DNA from: Paracyclopina nana
Taxonomy: Eukaryota > Arthropoda > Copepoda > Cyclopoida > Cyclopettidae
Length of the DNA: 64,000 nt
Direction: 5' to 3'
NCBI GenBank assembly: GCA_019096065.1
Contig: JAGUCH010000008.1
Location: forward strand, 1,369,001-1,433,000
Shown here: piece after piece, positions 10,601-22,600 of the stretch
How positions within the stretch are numbered: the first letter of the stretch is position 1
How the letters are laid out: every line of letters begins with the position of its first letter
Translations under genes and position numbers: made by a program
The notes under the pieces: generated by a model
What the model was told of the DNA's origin: nothing
The model's input: the letters and a program-made list of their open reading frames with translations, nothing else
The model's database searches: none

Positions 10601-13600
10601 TTTTTTCAGAAAAACTAAGTACACTAGAAATCAAGTCCTCTTTATTTGTTCCAATTTAAGCCTGTTTGAAATGAAGAAAGCATAATTTCTATTTCTGCAA
10701 GCTTGCATGATCACAATCGGATTATTTAAGTCTCCTCTAAATTAAGACAGTTGCAAAAAATTAAAGTCGCACTTAATTCAAGCGATTATATTATAAGTGG
10801 GATTCTCTCAGTTCGAAGAAATTTGAGATATATGCTGTTGACTCATAGATCGAGCATCAAGTCAAGCTGAGTGCGTCACAAATAAAAATTGGACACATGG
10901 CAACTACATGCTTAACTAAATCATGTGCCTAAAAATTGTAGTGTTGGGTTAACTGAAATCTTGTTTGCTCCGAAAAGTTTGGGACAACCTGCATGTATTA
11001 TGAGGAAATACGTACTTTTTCAGGTGCCATGCTGGAGAAGTCACTTCCTTGACAGGATCAAAAATGAGCTCACTGGTCTTGAGTGGTGGCCTTGATGGTA
11101 AAGCCTGTATTTATGACATCAACAGAAAAGTGATGGTGAACCATGTGCAATACAGCAGCAGTGTATCCACCCTCAAATACTTGCCAGCAGAAGTATTTAC
11201 AATTTTTCTTAAATTCTGAGCATAAATGATTTACAGTTTGGATTTCACAGATGGATCCCACTGGAACTCAAGTGATTTTAGGCTATGCTGATGGTGTGGT
11301 GAGGCTTTTTGCTCTGGAATCTGAAACTGATACATCTAATTTGGGATCAAGCACGATGTATCGCCTTACAAAGGCTCTCTCTGCCAGGTTGAGAAGAAAG
11401 CATCAGCAATTGCATAGAGGGTCGACCATAAAAAATGAGACTGCCTCAAAATATTCTATTTTTATTCCAAGCATGACTCAAATACTTATTACTTCAATGT
11501 ATCTGACTTTAAAAAATCAAGTTAAAGTATTCTCAATTATCTATGAATCTTAAGTCAAATGGTCAAGAGCTAAATTCAATTTAAGTCAAATGGTCAGGAG
11601 GTAAATTAACTTGAGTCAAATGGTCAGGAGCTTATTGTCATAAGTTAAATGATCATGAGTCAATTGGTCATGTGTGTAATGGTCAAAAGTGAAATGATCA
11701 TGTGTCAAGTGATCATGAGTCAAATGTTCATGAGTCAATTGTTCATGAATCACATGTTCATGAGTCAAATTAACTTGAGTCAAATCAGTCAAATGAGTCT
11801 ATTGCCATGTTTCTAAAGAAGATGAGTCATATAGTCATGAGTCAAATGGTCATGAGCCAAATGAACATGAGTCAAATGGTCATGAGTCAAATGGTCATGA
11901 GTCAAATGGTCATGAGTCAAATGATCATGAGTCAAATGGTTATTAGTCAAATGGTCATGAGCCAAATGATCATGAGTCAAAAGGTCATGAGTCAAAAGGT
12001 CATGAGTCAAAAGGTCATGAGTCAAAAGGTCAAGAGTCAAAAGGTTATGAGTCAAATGGTCATGAGTCAAATGGTCATGAGTCAAATGGTCATGAGTCAA
12101 ATGGTCATGAGTCAAATGGTTATGAGTCAAATGGTCATGAGTCAAATGGTCATGAGCCAAATTAACTTTAGTCAAATTGTTATGAGTCAAATTGTCATGA
12201 GTCTATTGCCATGCGCAAATGATAATGAGTCATATGAGTCATGAGTCAAATTGTCATGAGTCAAATGGTCATGAGTCAAATGGTCATGAGACAATTGATC
12301 ATGGGTCAAATGGTCACGAGGTAATTGGTCCTATTCCAAATGTGAATATCTCAAATGTATCCTTAGTCAAATTTGTAAATGAGTCAAAGTTGTACATGAT
12401 TCTATCAAATATGAGTCAATTTATCTTGAGTCAATGTGAAAGCAACACAATATGCCTTAACAAAATAAATTAGCAGTCTCATTTTTTGGGAGTTCCCCTC
12501 TAGCAGAATAAGTATTCAATTATCCGTTTTGCTTTCAGATTTCGCCTAATTAATGCGGTGAAGCCTCACACCATGAAAGTGACCATGACTGTAATGTTAC
12601 CAGATATGAAATTGATTGTTACGGGTAGCGAAGACAAAACGCTTTTTTTCTTCCAATTCATCACCAATGAAAAAGGCATTGCAATGGATCCATTACGTTG
12701 CGTCATATTAGACAATGTGGCCATCAATTTCGAATGGATCGGAGTAAGTAGCGAACCTAGCGGGATTTTTGGGCAACATCTGGGAGCAAAAGGAAACTAT
12801 TCCCTATCAATGAAAAACGTAAATAATATAATTGAATTTTCACTTCTTTGCCATATTCGCAGCTATATGTGCAAAAAAAGACCCAAAATATAAAAGTATA
12901 TAATTATGATTTCGTATATATTAACAAATAAAAAATTTTTTAAATGAAGTGTTGCATTCAAAATAAACCGTTAACACTTAAAAACTTAAGTTAAGTAGCT
13001 TATTTCATCTCAAAAGTTAAAAAATACTCAGCCTTTTTTAGTGGAAAAAGGTAAATTAGGTTTATATGTTGCAGTTTCTATTGCTCCCAAGTGTTTCTTT
13101 AGAATGCCGCCAGGTGGCGTTTCTCCATTATATTTGGCTTCTCTATAGATCAACGAGGCTTTGCTCGTTTTTGCCACTGATGAGCTCTGGTTTTTGACCT
13201 TTGATGAGGACTTCTTCAATGTGGATCCGGACCTGGTCACTTTTCTCGACAAATCCCCCGCTGTGGACAAAAAGAGGCTTAGCAGTAATGACTCTGAGTT
13301 GGAAATACTTAGCGTGAGCCACGCTAAATATTTGGGAGGATTTTTGGCTGCTTTTATCAAGGCGAATGAAAAAGGGCGGGAAAAGACATTTCTCGTACAA
13401 TATGGCCTTTTTAATGAAAATGCCAGCCTGGTTAAGCTCGAGGTGCCACCAGCTTTGGCAATTAATGGAGACAAAGGAGAAATCACTGCAGTTCGCTTCT
13501 GGTAATCTAATTAATTTCCACTTTTATACCCAATATATTTTGGATTACATTTTTATAGCAAAAGCAAAATACAATTTATACCTTTTCTGATTCTCAGCCA

Positions 13601-16600
13601 AAAACCATTTTTTCCTAATTTTTCATGGCAAAATTAGCACTGCTATGTTAATTTTTAAATGGCAAATTATTTTGGCTAATTTGGGCTAAAAAATTGGCTA
13701 AAAATAATTTGCCATATAAAATTAATAAAGGGCAAATTTTACCAAGAAATGATTTAGTTTCACACTTCACTTAAGCCTAAAAACTATTTTTTATACTGTA
13801 CAATTACAGCCCTCGCAGGCTCGGGCTAGTAAAGCTGTACTCGAGTTTTCCCATCTTAAAATCCTCGCTCAGCTATTTAATGACCCTATTTTACGTGCCC
13901 CAGCTCGAAATAAATAACTATTCATATTGAAAAAAGGCATTAATGATCCAATATGTATTTCCCAGAAAAAAGTATTTTTTCAGGCCTGATGAAGAGTATG
14001 TTTTGCTCGGATATTCCAACGGCATTTTAAGGCTGCACAAGTTGACAATTGATGAGGGGGAAATTTCCGAGGATTTGTTGCCAAAATGGAGCATGGATAA
14101 TTATTGGCTGATTAGTTTGCACGATCCTTTGAACGGCGCAGTGCGCGAGATTTACCCGATTGATTCGATTAATGGGCACATTGTGTTGACGTGCGCGCAA
14201 GACGGAAGCATCCTCATGCACAAAGTGGACGAAAATCTGGAGCGGAGCGCAGAACGAGCGAAGCAAGCTGAGAGCGAAGCCAATTTCGTCAAAGAGGTTG
14301 AAGCCGAGGGCGGAAAATTGCCGACGGAACTTTTTGCCAAGAAAATGAGAGCCAAAGTTAAATTGACATGGGACGAAGCGGCGGTGGCTGCCCCAATTAC
14401 GGATCAAAAGGTGCTGATACTTTTTTCGCATGATTGCATAATTAAGGCTTGACAATGTGCCCACTCGAGTTTTAGCAGTCCGTAAATTAATCTAGTAATT
14501 GTGGCATTTCAGCTGAGGTAAAGTAAGAAGAGTGTCAAATTTAAATTACATACATTATGACTTTTTTTATTAAGCTAGAAATGTAAGCTGCTCAGCTAAA
14601 ATAATTCGCATAATTTAGGCTTGACAATTTGCCCACTCGAGTTTTAGCAGTCCTTGAATTAATTTAGTAATTGTGGCATTTCAGCTGAGGTAAAGTAAGA
14701 AGAGTGTCAAATTTAAAATACATACATTATGACTTTTTTTTATTAAGCTAGAAATGTAAGCTGCGCCGCTCAAATAATCCGCGGCGATATAGCAACGCTC
14801 CGCGCCTTGGACGCTCAATTCATAGTGCTTAGGATTGATTTCTTGAGGAATTTTTTTTGTTGCATAAACGGACTAATAATTCGTTATGATAGTATACCAA
14901 AGGTAAAAATACAAGGTTAAAGACACAGTTTTTCAACTGCGTGTATCGGAAAATGGCTTTTGAATAATGAGCTGGCAAATGGAGTGATTAATATTGCAAA
15001 AAGGTAAACTGCTACCTGAAAAGAGCCTGATTCATAAAAAACTAAAAAGCGAATTACTGCTTTCAACATTAATTAAAAAGTTAGTAAAAAGACTATTTGA
15101 AAAATCCAGCTTGATAAAAGAAACAAATTGGGCTATATTTAAGTACTCAAATGTATTTTACAGTCTGATTTAAAAAAAGGAAAACTAGTTGGAAATACAT
15201 TAAAATTACGGTATTTGACATTTAATGAAAATCAACTTTTCAGTCCTCTTACTTGGAGCACTTTTTCAAGGTAGAAAAAGCTACTCACTGTGCATAATTA
15301 CCACACTTGATACAGGACAGAATACATAGAATACAGCAGTGTATTAGCTTTTCGTGTGCTAGAGTCTGGACATGTGGGAAATTCAGCATGCAATTTATCA
15401 AGGTGTATTCAATTGTTGTACTATAATAATACAGGAGGGCCCACTGAAACTTGCCTCGCGTGGAAAAGGCCACAAAAAGGCCTTCTTAAAGGCCAATGTG
15501 AATCTGGAGGAAAAATGGTCCCTATTTCAGGCAAAATACAGAGATATTTTTCTCATTTCGTGTACGTACAGAAAACAATCAAAAAGCTTGCCTGGTTCAA
15601 TTTTTAGCCCATTTTTTATGATGACCAGAGAAAATTACAGCAACAAAGCACGCACACACTCTGTACGATATCCTGAGGCTCAGTCTCATACTGTTGCTTT
15701 TCTTTGTAGCAAAGCAAAATGTAAGCGGAATACAGACCTGATTTTTACACCTCTGTATTTGCTTTGCTGGTGCATTAACTCATGTCAATTTTTTATGACA
15801 TTGCACTTTAGTTGGCTTTCTACCATATCTGCTACATATTACATTTTACAATACTGGTACAACTGTATTTGTTCTCTCCTGCAAAAAAGGCCCCTTCTCA
15901 TCTGCTTGAATTGCAGGATTTTTCAGCCAGATTTGTCGCACTTTGTGAATAAGTATATAATTTCATTCTCAGGCTCGTCAATTCTTTATCGAGCAAAGAA
16001 GAGCACTCAGACGCCGCTCGATTAAAATACAGGTGACATAAAATCATGTGAAATTCTTCCACGTAATCCGTCTGATTGGTTGTCATGTTTATTATATACC
16101 GTCCAATTGTGTCCATTTTCAACTGTATGTACCATACGACTGCATGCCTTAACCGTCATAATTGTCCATATGTATTTGTGCTGTATCCACTCATAGATGT
16201 ATTCCTAATACGCTTAGTTTCTAATCGAGGTTTTTCTCCCAACTCAGAACATCTTGCCTGAGCACGTTCAAGATATTGAGGACCCTAATCACCTATCTTT
16301 GGAAGAGGAGAAACGTCGCACAGCTGAGGAGAACCAGACCAAAAATGTGGAGCGGAACAAGCTGAAAATACAGAGGAATTTGGCAGCCATGAAAATCAAG
16401 TTCAAGACACTACAGTCCAGGTAGGATGGTTACACTCTTTTAATTCATATAAATATCCCAACAGTAAATGTGTCTAAATCATCATTATATGGTACAAATT
16501 TGTAGCCTCTCTATGAGAGCTGTATTTTTACGATACATGCATTCCAAATACTTCTGTTCACATGTGTACAAAAACAAATCATCCATTGTTGCAATTGAGC

Positions 16601-19600
16601 TTGGTTTCTTCAGCTAAAAGTAGTGGTAGTATTCTCTCTGTATTAGGATACATCTTGCGGCTTGACTCAATTTTGGAAGTAATTCACACCAGCCAGAGAT
16701 CCTCTGGAAGTCTTCTGGTCATCCCTCGCATAATTCCCCCACCTTGATGATTAAAATGCCTTCGATTTAGAGTCACATCACACCCATTTGGTATTAACCG
16801 GTGCTGCACTTGTTGCACATGATGTGGTATTCTCCTGTCTAAGGTCATCATGTGGGCGGGGCCGTTGCCATTCGGGGGCGGGACTACAGCTCTGCGATAC
16901 ATGGGAGGGGGCGGGGCCATATTGGGGCTATGTCTCATTTCATACACATCAAAAGTATTGTTGTAACTATGATGATTTAAAGGCTCAATTGGTGCAATGT
17001 CATTCAACATGGCTTCATTATTGGTGGTTTTCCGGATGAAAACCGGATTGGCTCCTGCTGCAACCGGAACCGGGTCATCTTTTTCCGGTTCCGGAATCCG
17101 GTTCACTCCGGTTGCATTGTCAGCATCGTATTTGGTCACCACTGCATAGTGTCTTCTGCACAAAATTATGGATACAACGATGATTATGAGTAGCAAAACC
17201 ACTGAAGCACCACCGAAGATCAAATACGTTGTATCCGTTTCCGCCACGAGGGCCGAGGGCGGGCCGTCAATGCTAATTGAGCATTTGTCACCCAAGCCAG
17301 CCTCATTTGCGGCCAAGCAAGCAAAAGTGCCAAAAATGGCGCTGACCGCATCAGCATCGCCCTCTTTGGCCTTCTTAAGCAACGAGTTGGCATGCCTGGA
17401 ATACAGGAAATATTGACGTAAGCTGATTTACTTGCTTAATGCTTGTATTTCAGTTTGGGATACTGAAAACCAAATTGAAAGATGGGTAGTAAGTCTCATT
17501 AGTAAAGCATTTGATTTGTTCGGTTTACAAAATGTATTGATACATATACATTAAAAGTGATATAGCTGCTGGAAGAGTTAGCCGGATACAGAAAATACTG
17601 ATGTAAGCCAGTAAACTTATGAGAATAATCACCCATCTTTCAATTTGTTGTTAAGCATCCAAAATTAAAATTCAAGCTCAAAAGATGATTTTTCAAGCTA
17701 CATTGCATAAGTTGTGCAATCAATTTAACAATTTCAGTTGTACCTATTATGCCTACTGATACATAAATACGACTTGTGCATATGTTGAAAGATTTGGTAA
17801 GTCTACGGATACAGAAAATTTTGACTTAATCTAATTGGATTTTTAGTTAGGAACATTGAAAACCAAATTGAAAGATAGGCAATCAGTCTCATAAGTATAG
17901 CATTTGATTTGGTCCATACTTATTGAAAAGTTGCATGATTCAGGTTACAAAAACTGTCTATGTATGTAATGCCTGAAATTATGAGCTTCTTTGTTAAATA
18001 AAGTTGGAATTCAGCTCTGCGAAAAAACTCTTTTACTTTTTTGGTTGTAATGGTCACGAAAAGTAAGAAAAGGTAAAATTGAACAAGTAGCTCAAAATGT
18101 ATCGCAATCAGGAAAAAGACCCTTTAGATTTGTTTCCAGTTTTGGAAACTGAAAGCCAATTTGAAAGAGGAGCATCCAGTCTCATTAGCTCACAATTTGA
18201 TTTGCGCAAGCCTATAAATTGAAGGCTCGGTTCATCACCATTAATCTACTACTACGAAAATCATAGAAGAGCCTGCAGTATTAAGTAAATAAGCGCTTTC
18301 TTTGCTTACCTGTAATGGAGAGTTGGTCCATTTGAGGCTGGAATTGGGTCTTCGTTGTGGGTCCAAACAAAGGTGACATTTGATGGGAAAGCATCCACAT
18401 CACACCTTAAATTAAGCCCGCCGTCGCTTGTCTCCTTATTACGAATCCGGCAACTCGGCTTGTAATGCACATTAAGGCTTACAGATTGCTTCAGGCTGCC
18501 CAACTCGTTGTAAGCGGTGCACGTGTATGTACCAGTCTGCAACAAAATACAGCCAAATACAGTCGGTGTCTCCTGTAAGCTGAGACACTCCTCGCTACTT
18601 TATTGTGTGTACTACACTAAAAAATTGAATACAGTTGATGCATGTAAGCTTGGAGTAAGAGAGCACTTGTGTAGTATCCGAATACATTTTGCCTGTATTT
18701 GTACCTGGTAACGCCTGGCTCCATGCCTGAAGGTCAAAATGGGGCCCAAAGTGGTGTAATTGCCGTCTTCAAAGTTCCAAAAGTATTTGGCCTTTGGAAA
18801 GGCCTCAACCTCGCAGCTGAAGTCGGCCACATGGCCCTTTTCGAGCACATTTTGTATCCTGGAATTGACATTAATTAGTGGAGTGCTTAATTGCTGCGAT
18901 GGCAGCTTGTTAAAAATTGCTCTTCCTTAATTACCTCGGATTCACCTCGATGTTTTGTGGTGGGTAATGAACCCTCACTTGGGTGGAGCTCTGCACGCTG
19001 GGGCCCAGGGCATTGGCACTCGAAATACAGCTGTAGCTTTTCATGTCACTGTGGGTCAGCTGGTCATCCGGCCAATCATTAAAATCCTGAGAAACACAAT
19101 TGAATGCATGAAATACCATGTTAGAAAGTACTTTTGAAATGAATATGGAATTCAAAGTAGATACAAAAATACATTTTATCATACTAAATCACCTTGCTTG
19201 AAGTACAAAAATGTCTTTTGAAAAACCAAAATACTTTTTGAAATGCCAGGATTCTTTTGCAATACAAAAATACTTTTGATAAACTTATGTACGTTTTAGA
19301 TACAAAATACTTTTGAGATACAAAAATATTTTGAAATACAAAATTACTATTAAGTTCTAAAATACAAAAAACTTTTAAATTACAAAAATGCTTTTGAATT
19401 ACAATTATACTTTTGAAGTACAGAAATACATGCAAAGTAAAACATAGTATGTTATGCAAAATAATAGTAAAACCTTTATGTATTTTATGATGCGCTTTAT
19501 GACAAAACTTTATTCAATAGCTAGCTACTTTTTGAAGCTCTGAAAACTAGAGAAAAAGTTGAAAAATGTTTTAGCGAAAATACAGGTGATTAATGAAGCC

Positions 19601-22600
19601 ACCATTTGTATTATCGCACAGTCTAAATACTTTGATCGATGAAGGCGCAAAGTTTCTCATTTGCCACCTTTTTGGTGCGTTAGAAGTGCTTTTAATAATA
19701 GCTCTTTTGACATATTTAGCCAATTAGGGAAAGCTTATACCACGAAACAAAAAGCTTACCAAAATCAGGGAAGACTCCACGTGTTCTAGAATGTTGTCGG
19801 ATACATTTGGCTCTTTTGAGGCAGTTTTAACTGTAAACTTGGTGAACTTGTCCATGCTGCCAGATCCCTCAACTACGCCTTGTGCCAAGGATCGTTTGGT
19901 CGCAATTGGTATAGGGGTATTGTTCCTTTGCCAGACAATGTCACATAGTGGGAAACATTCCACGATGCACTTCAATTCCACACTTTTGTGCTGAAATGGA
20001 ATGCCTGCAAAAAAGAAAAAAAAAACATTTTTGCAAAGCACTTTTCTTCTTTTTGTAGGTTTTTTCTTAATTTCGGGAAGTTTTAATCGAAACCGAAAAT
20101 TGTGATAATCACGCAGCACAAAAAAGTTGATGGGAATTGCCCGAAAGTTGGTTTGTTTTCATCCCGAAAGTTAATGTAAACTGCCCGAAAATTGGAATTG
20201 ATTGTCCGAAAATTGTAAAACTGCCCGAAAATGATTAAAACTGCCGAATTTTGTTGCCCGAAGTGCCCGAAAACTAATCAAAACTACCGAATTTAAGTCA
20301 AAACTGCATCATAACTACCTAAATGAGGGATGAAAATTTATTACTATTAGCTGAGACGGCTGAGCAGTACATAAGTTGCGACCATATATTTTCCATGATT
20401 TTTTTACTCTTGCTCAATTTAGAGGAGGATAATGAACATTATGCATCTGCAAGTGGATAATGGTCATTATACCTTACTTGATCCTTGCGCCATCTATTTC
20501 ATTTGAATATGATAGAAAAAAGGAAGGATCTAGCAAGATTTGAACTCGGGGCACCTGGTTGGCGCGCCGACGCTCTACCTCTGAGCCAACGAATTGCTTC
20601 ATGTAACGTTAGTTAAGAGCCGGGTCTAAAGCGCTGGATGTACGTAGTCCGCTCGCTGCTCGAGGCAGTGAGTGACGTCACTGACTAACACGTACATGCA
20701 GGTCTTTAGCCGGGTCAAATACAAATAGCAACAGGCGAGCGCTGCATACATGGCCGTACCGGCCGGCCAGGCGCAGTTGCAAGACGCACGGCAATAAGCG
20801 CATGTTGCAGGCTAGACCGATGGGTCAACTTTGATGAGCTCATGCATCTGCAATAAAGCGAGTCGCAAAATCTAAGGCATTTTTTGCAAAAAAAAATTGA
20901 GCCAAAATCTTTCCTAAATTCAGTTTTAGCCAATGCTTGAAATGTTGGGGTTAGCTAATAGTAATAGGATTATACACCTCTAGGCTGTCGGATAACACTC
21001 ATTATTTTTTAGTGTCTCGTGCCAATCACTCGTTCGCTCCGCTCACTCGTGATCTGTCACTTGACACTAAAAAATAATTCGTGTTATCCTCCAGCCTAGA
21101 GGTGTATAATCCTATATTACAAGCCAAAAAAAGAACTGCCCGAAAATTAACAGAAACTGACCGAAAATTGATCAAAAATTACCAACAAAAACCACCAAAA
21201 CTCTAAGTAAAAATATCCCTTAATTAGTTATCTTATGTTGCTAGCAAAAGGTCTAGACACTATTCTTGATCATGCAATCATTGTTAATATTACGCAATAA
21301 AAGGCATAATAGACTAGCAATTAAAAAGGCCTTTTCCTACACAATAAACTCTCTTCTCTCTTCATGATTATTGGAAAAAAGGCTTTCTCTCCCCTCATCA
21401 AAATTGCTACTTTTTCTAGCAATATTCATTACATTTTTCCCAAGAAAGTACATGACAAATCAATTGGTGCAGCTTTTCTTTAATTTGGGAAGTCTTGACT
21501 TGATTTGGGGGTAATTTGCATGCATGATTTACCTGAGACTGGAGGAAGGCTTCGTATAAAGTTTGGAGGGGTCTGTATACGTATGGAAGTGGTGACAGGT
21601 TGAGCCATGCCCACCTGGTTAAACGGGACACAGGAGTAATTGCCAGCTGAATGTGCATCAGCATGGTTATTAGCCAGGGTGTAACCTGTCTTGTCCTTTA
21701 TTTCTTGGCCATTATGCAGCCATCTGACCATTTGGGATCTGGGAAATCCACCATCTTTCACAGCACAAAGAATCTGCAAAGAAGTAGCTGCTGAGTAGAG
21801 ACCACTATTACAGTATCTTGAAAAGTTGTGTGTGCAAATAGGATTAACCAGCTTTGAGCCCTAAATGGAATTTGAGAGCTACTACTACTATGATCCTCAA
21901 AGAGCCTACGAAATTGACCTTCAATGCTTCTGTTTGCTTTAAAATCTTTAAAAAAGGAGATCTTTTCCTTAACCATTTTGTTTCAGTTTTCGAAATTGAC
22001 CTTGATGTTGTACTGAGACGATTAACCAGCTATTTGATTTGAATGCGGCAGTTTTTCAAACACATTTAAAGGCTCATTCTCAGAAGCTGAGCTCATTGCG
22101 GCATAGTTACGTTTGTCATCATGTTATGTTAAATTCATCAAGGCATGCGGTTACGGTCATAATTAACACTTATTTACTGACATCGCAACATAATCGCTAC
22201 ATAAGCAGAGATAATACAGATAATAACTGTAACCATGCACCAAATTACTGTACAAAATACAGTTATAATCTTTTCGAATGTAGTGACACTGAAACCTCCT
22301 CAGTAAATAAGAATCAATAATGAACGTAACCATTCCACACTGAAATCTAAAGAAGAGTATAAGCCTCATTTACCACCAAATAAGTTGCATTGTTAACTCA
22401 AAAAATAACCATGCCATTTGGAAATCTATTGTTGAGCATGAGCCTTTAAACATGTTTGAAAAACTGTCGCATTCATAACAAATAGCTGGTTAATCATCTC
22501 AGAACAACATCATGGTCACTTCCCAAAACTGAGCACAAATGGCAAATGAAAAAATCTCCTACGGTCAAGATTTTGTTTAGGGCACCTTACCTGAAACGGT

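Larger units (their letters stand above)
20336..21122. mobile_element. Composite insertion with short TIRs, tRNA-like head and hairpin
   Basis: TTACTATTAGCT near 20342 is matched by its reverse complement AGCTAATAGTAA near 20953, giving a candidate element of about 620 bp. It carries a tRNA-like segment on the minus strand (20528-20605). A large hairpin (20962-21117) abuts its right end. No ORF of interest is found, so any transposition would be non-autonomous. Confidence 0.5.

Noticed and set aside
11807..12244. Long ORFs on both strands (145 and 125 codons)
   Set aside because: They consist only of the 15-bp minisatellite, whose period is a multiple of three.
12744..13148. A small extra CFAP44 exon between exons 8 and 9 (for example near 13028-13046 or 13098-13108)
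   Set aside because: Possible splice words exist but the resulting introns would be about 35-50 bp and no family sequence supports them; exons 8 and 9 already join in phase 0.
15372..16025. 217-codon ORF in CFAP44 intron 10
   Set aside because: No domain, odd composition and no need for it in the CFAP44 frame; the downstream exon joins exon 10 directly.
16850..16930. GGGCGGGG boxes as a CpG-island promoter
   Set aside because: They lie in the last coding exon of the Ig receptor and are explained by Pro-rich codons on the minus strand.
20528..20605. Functional tRNA on the minus strand
   Set aside because: Boxes A and B are present but the anticodon and acceptor stems do not pair; kept only as a tRNA-like repeat.
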